Source: Datnioides undecimradiatus
Taxonomy: Eukaryota; Chordata; Actinopteri; Lobotiformes; Datnioididae
Length of the DNA stretch: 64,000 nt
NCBI GenBank assembly: GCA_008933995.1
Contig: WARS01000030.1
Location: 1,335,001 to 1,399,000, forward strand
Direction: 5' to 3'
The translations under genes were made by a program, and so were the position numbers. The notes under the pieces are model-generated. The model ran no database searches. It saw only the letters and a program-made list of their open reading frames with translations, and was not told the DNA's origin. Shown piece by piece: positions 62,201-64,000 of the stretch. The number at the start of each line of letters is the position of its first letter. Position 1 is the first letter of the stretch.

Positions 62201-64000
62201 TTACAGAGGCCGCATGTTTCCTTTTGTGTTTGAATGCTGCATGTTTGAACAAATATACCACACTGTACATGAGTCAACAAATAAAAATGCCAAATGAAGC
62301 TGTTAAAGTCCTGTGGTGATAATTCAGCTGCACAATAAGCCTCAGTGGATAATTCAGTTCAGTGGGCATTGGACCAATATTTATCAGCACAATGTCCAGT
62401 CATGTGGAAGTAGAGCCGACCACTGTACTGTGTGACGGCAGGAGAATGTGTGAGAGTGTGCATGACTGAATAATATACATACACGTTTGTGCTTGTCTGC
62501 ATGTGTGTGCGTGTCTAAGTATCCTCTTGGTTAACTATATAAGGATTCCCAGAGGAGCAGCGAATGTAGGTCATCTTCAGTTGAGCCCTTTGAAAATAAA
62601 GACTATCCTAATACCAAACAGCCGACACTACAGTAAGTCCCCTCAGGCATCCACTCTGGCATGTTCTCATCTGAATACCACGCATGAAGACAGCCTTTTT
62701 CTGGATTTTATAAGATTATCTTTGTGGGATTTCTGGTTCATTGTTACAGTGTATAGCAGAGTGCCGAGTGCAGCTATGCACATATCTGCAACCCCAAGCG
62801 TTTCGTAATTCTTTCGCATGTTAATGTATGTGTGTAACTGCATGATGCTCTATTGTATCTGTCAAATTTCCTCTCAGCACACTGTGGCTCATCCCATGTA
62901 GACAGCCACTGAACTAAACCATTCAAAGACATTTACCCCACATTGGCATTCACCCTAGGCCCCGGGGCTCCTGTGTGCTCGCTGCAAACACTCTTCATGC
63001 TATCTCCACCATCATACAACTGTGATGATGGGCTGCAGCACACCTGGACAAGGCACCGCTGACTCTTCTTCATGACCACTCACTCACTAGCTCCACCCAC
63101 TGGTGTATAAAGCTGTCTCTTCCCAGCACTGTTTCACATAGTTTTGATGTGCTGTAATCATAATCATATATCTATCTGGCCCATCCATCCCAGAAATACT
63201 AATAATCCTTTTAAAGGACCCATGCATTAAGCTAAGCTCCCGGCACAAGTGCGCTTAAAATGGCATATTTTTAATACATCATACCTGCATACTGATAAAT
63301 ATATCACCGTATACATACATATATTTTATTGAAGACTGTGGATCAGATACATATAGACCCCTCTTTGTGCACCTGCTGAAATTGATGAGGTGATGCTGAT
63401 TGTGTGTCTGAAGTGTTGCATCATACTACCTTGCCTGAACAGTATCACACATCAGAGTGCCTTTAAGGCCAACATATGTGATACCAGTACAGTTGTAACG
63501 GTTGCATGTTTAACGGTTGTGTCCCTGATTATTTTAAAAATGCTTGTGTGAACTAACAGTTTCTCTCTGCAGAGGAAAACACTCGCAAACAAGGTAAAAT
63601 CTATATGATGACCCCGACATGTCTTTGTTTAAAAAGAGGAATCCTGGTTGTCTGAAAATAAACCTTCAACCTTTTTCATTCATACACATATGTTTTGTGT
63701 GAAATGATTATAATTTTTGTGTGTCACTGTGTAAGTATTGATACTTCACTGCATGTAAGAAGATGTTTTACAACATTCAGCCCACAGATCAGGATGCAAA
63801 CATTCTTCACTGAAAGACAGACAAAAGCATTTTCACCACTCCTGCAGAGAGATTACAGATATCAGAAAAAACACGAAACTCTTCTATTTTTGGAAATATG
63901 CCAGTGATAAATGTGACTAACAGTCTATCTCACGAGACTCCACAGAAAAGGTCACTTGAAATGGAGGCCATGTAATTGATGGCTCTCTTGAGAGAACTTT
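56291..64000. other. No supported gene; probably further dlgap3 intron
   Basis: About 7.7 kb of AT-rich sequence. Open frames are at most about 105 codons and lack family motifs. The missing 5' exons of dlgap3 are expected beyond the window on the same strand, so this is more likely intron than intergenic DNA, which is inference. Confidence 0.5.

Noticed and set aside
1..64000. tRNA, rRNA and CRISPR arrays
   Set aside because: No tRNA cloverleaf with A and B boxes, rRNA segment, or spaced direct repeats was recognised. A tRNA search program was not available, so a degenerate tRNA-derived SINE could be missed.

Overview
The window looks like a teleost fish chromosome segment. The reasons are intron-split vertebrate genes, (CA)n, (TG)n and (AT)n microsatellites, fish-style LINE tails built on TTGAA units, a Tc1-like transposase relic, and large amounts of AT-rich non-coding DNA. 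No bacterial or phage features are present. Only two protein-coding genes can be supported, both on the minus strand. Most open frames in the window are chance frames.

Layout. 1-700 holds a decayed non-LTR reverse transcriptase fragment and a dispersed repeat. 700-13,300 is intergenic with microsatellites. 13,300-20,660 is unique sequence, visibly richer in CpG over 13.9-20.1 kb, lying downstream of ptf1a. 20,660-22,200 is ptf1a: two exons, one 177-base intron, a TATA box and a possible poly(A) signal. It encodes a 272-residue pancreas and hindbrain bHLH factor. 22,200-28,700 is its upstream flank, again without genes. 28,700-32,260 is a repeat cluster with three LINE-type 3' tails or relics, a degenerate ~21-base minisatellite and a Tc1-like transposase relic. 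32,260-40,140 has no gene and probably includes the long 3' UTR of the next gene. 40,145-51,420 holds the last ten coding exons of a DLGAP/GKAP family gene, best matched to dlgap3, encoding 474 C-terminal residues. Its N-terminal exons must lie beyond 64,000. 51,421-64,000 is therefore probably intron of the same gene, and it carries a decayed LINE (54.45-56.29 kb) with a GAACT-type tail.

The two genes have unrelated jobs. ptf1a is a DNA-binding subunit of the PTF1 complex (PTF1A, E-protein and RBPJ or RBPJL). dlgap3 is a postsynaptic scaffold between PSD-95 guanylate kinase domains and Shank. The main biological interest is the gene-poor flank of ptf1a, where distal enhancers are expected and where one bipartite PTF1-like site can be read, and the close linkage of ptf1a with dlgap3. 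I found no convincing sign of a new protein system. Calls rest on reading the sequence and recalled family knowledge, with no database search.
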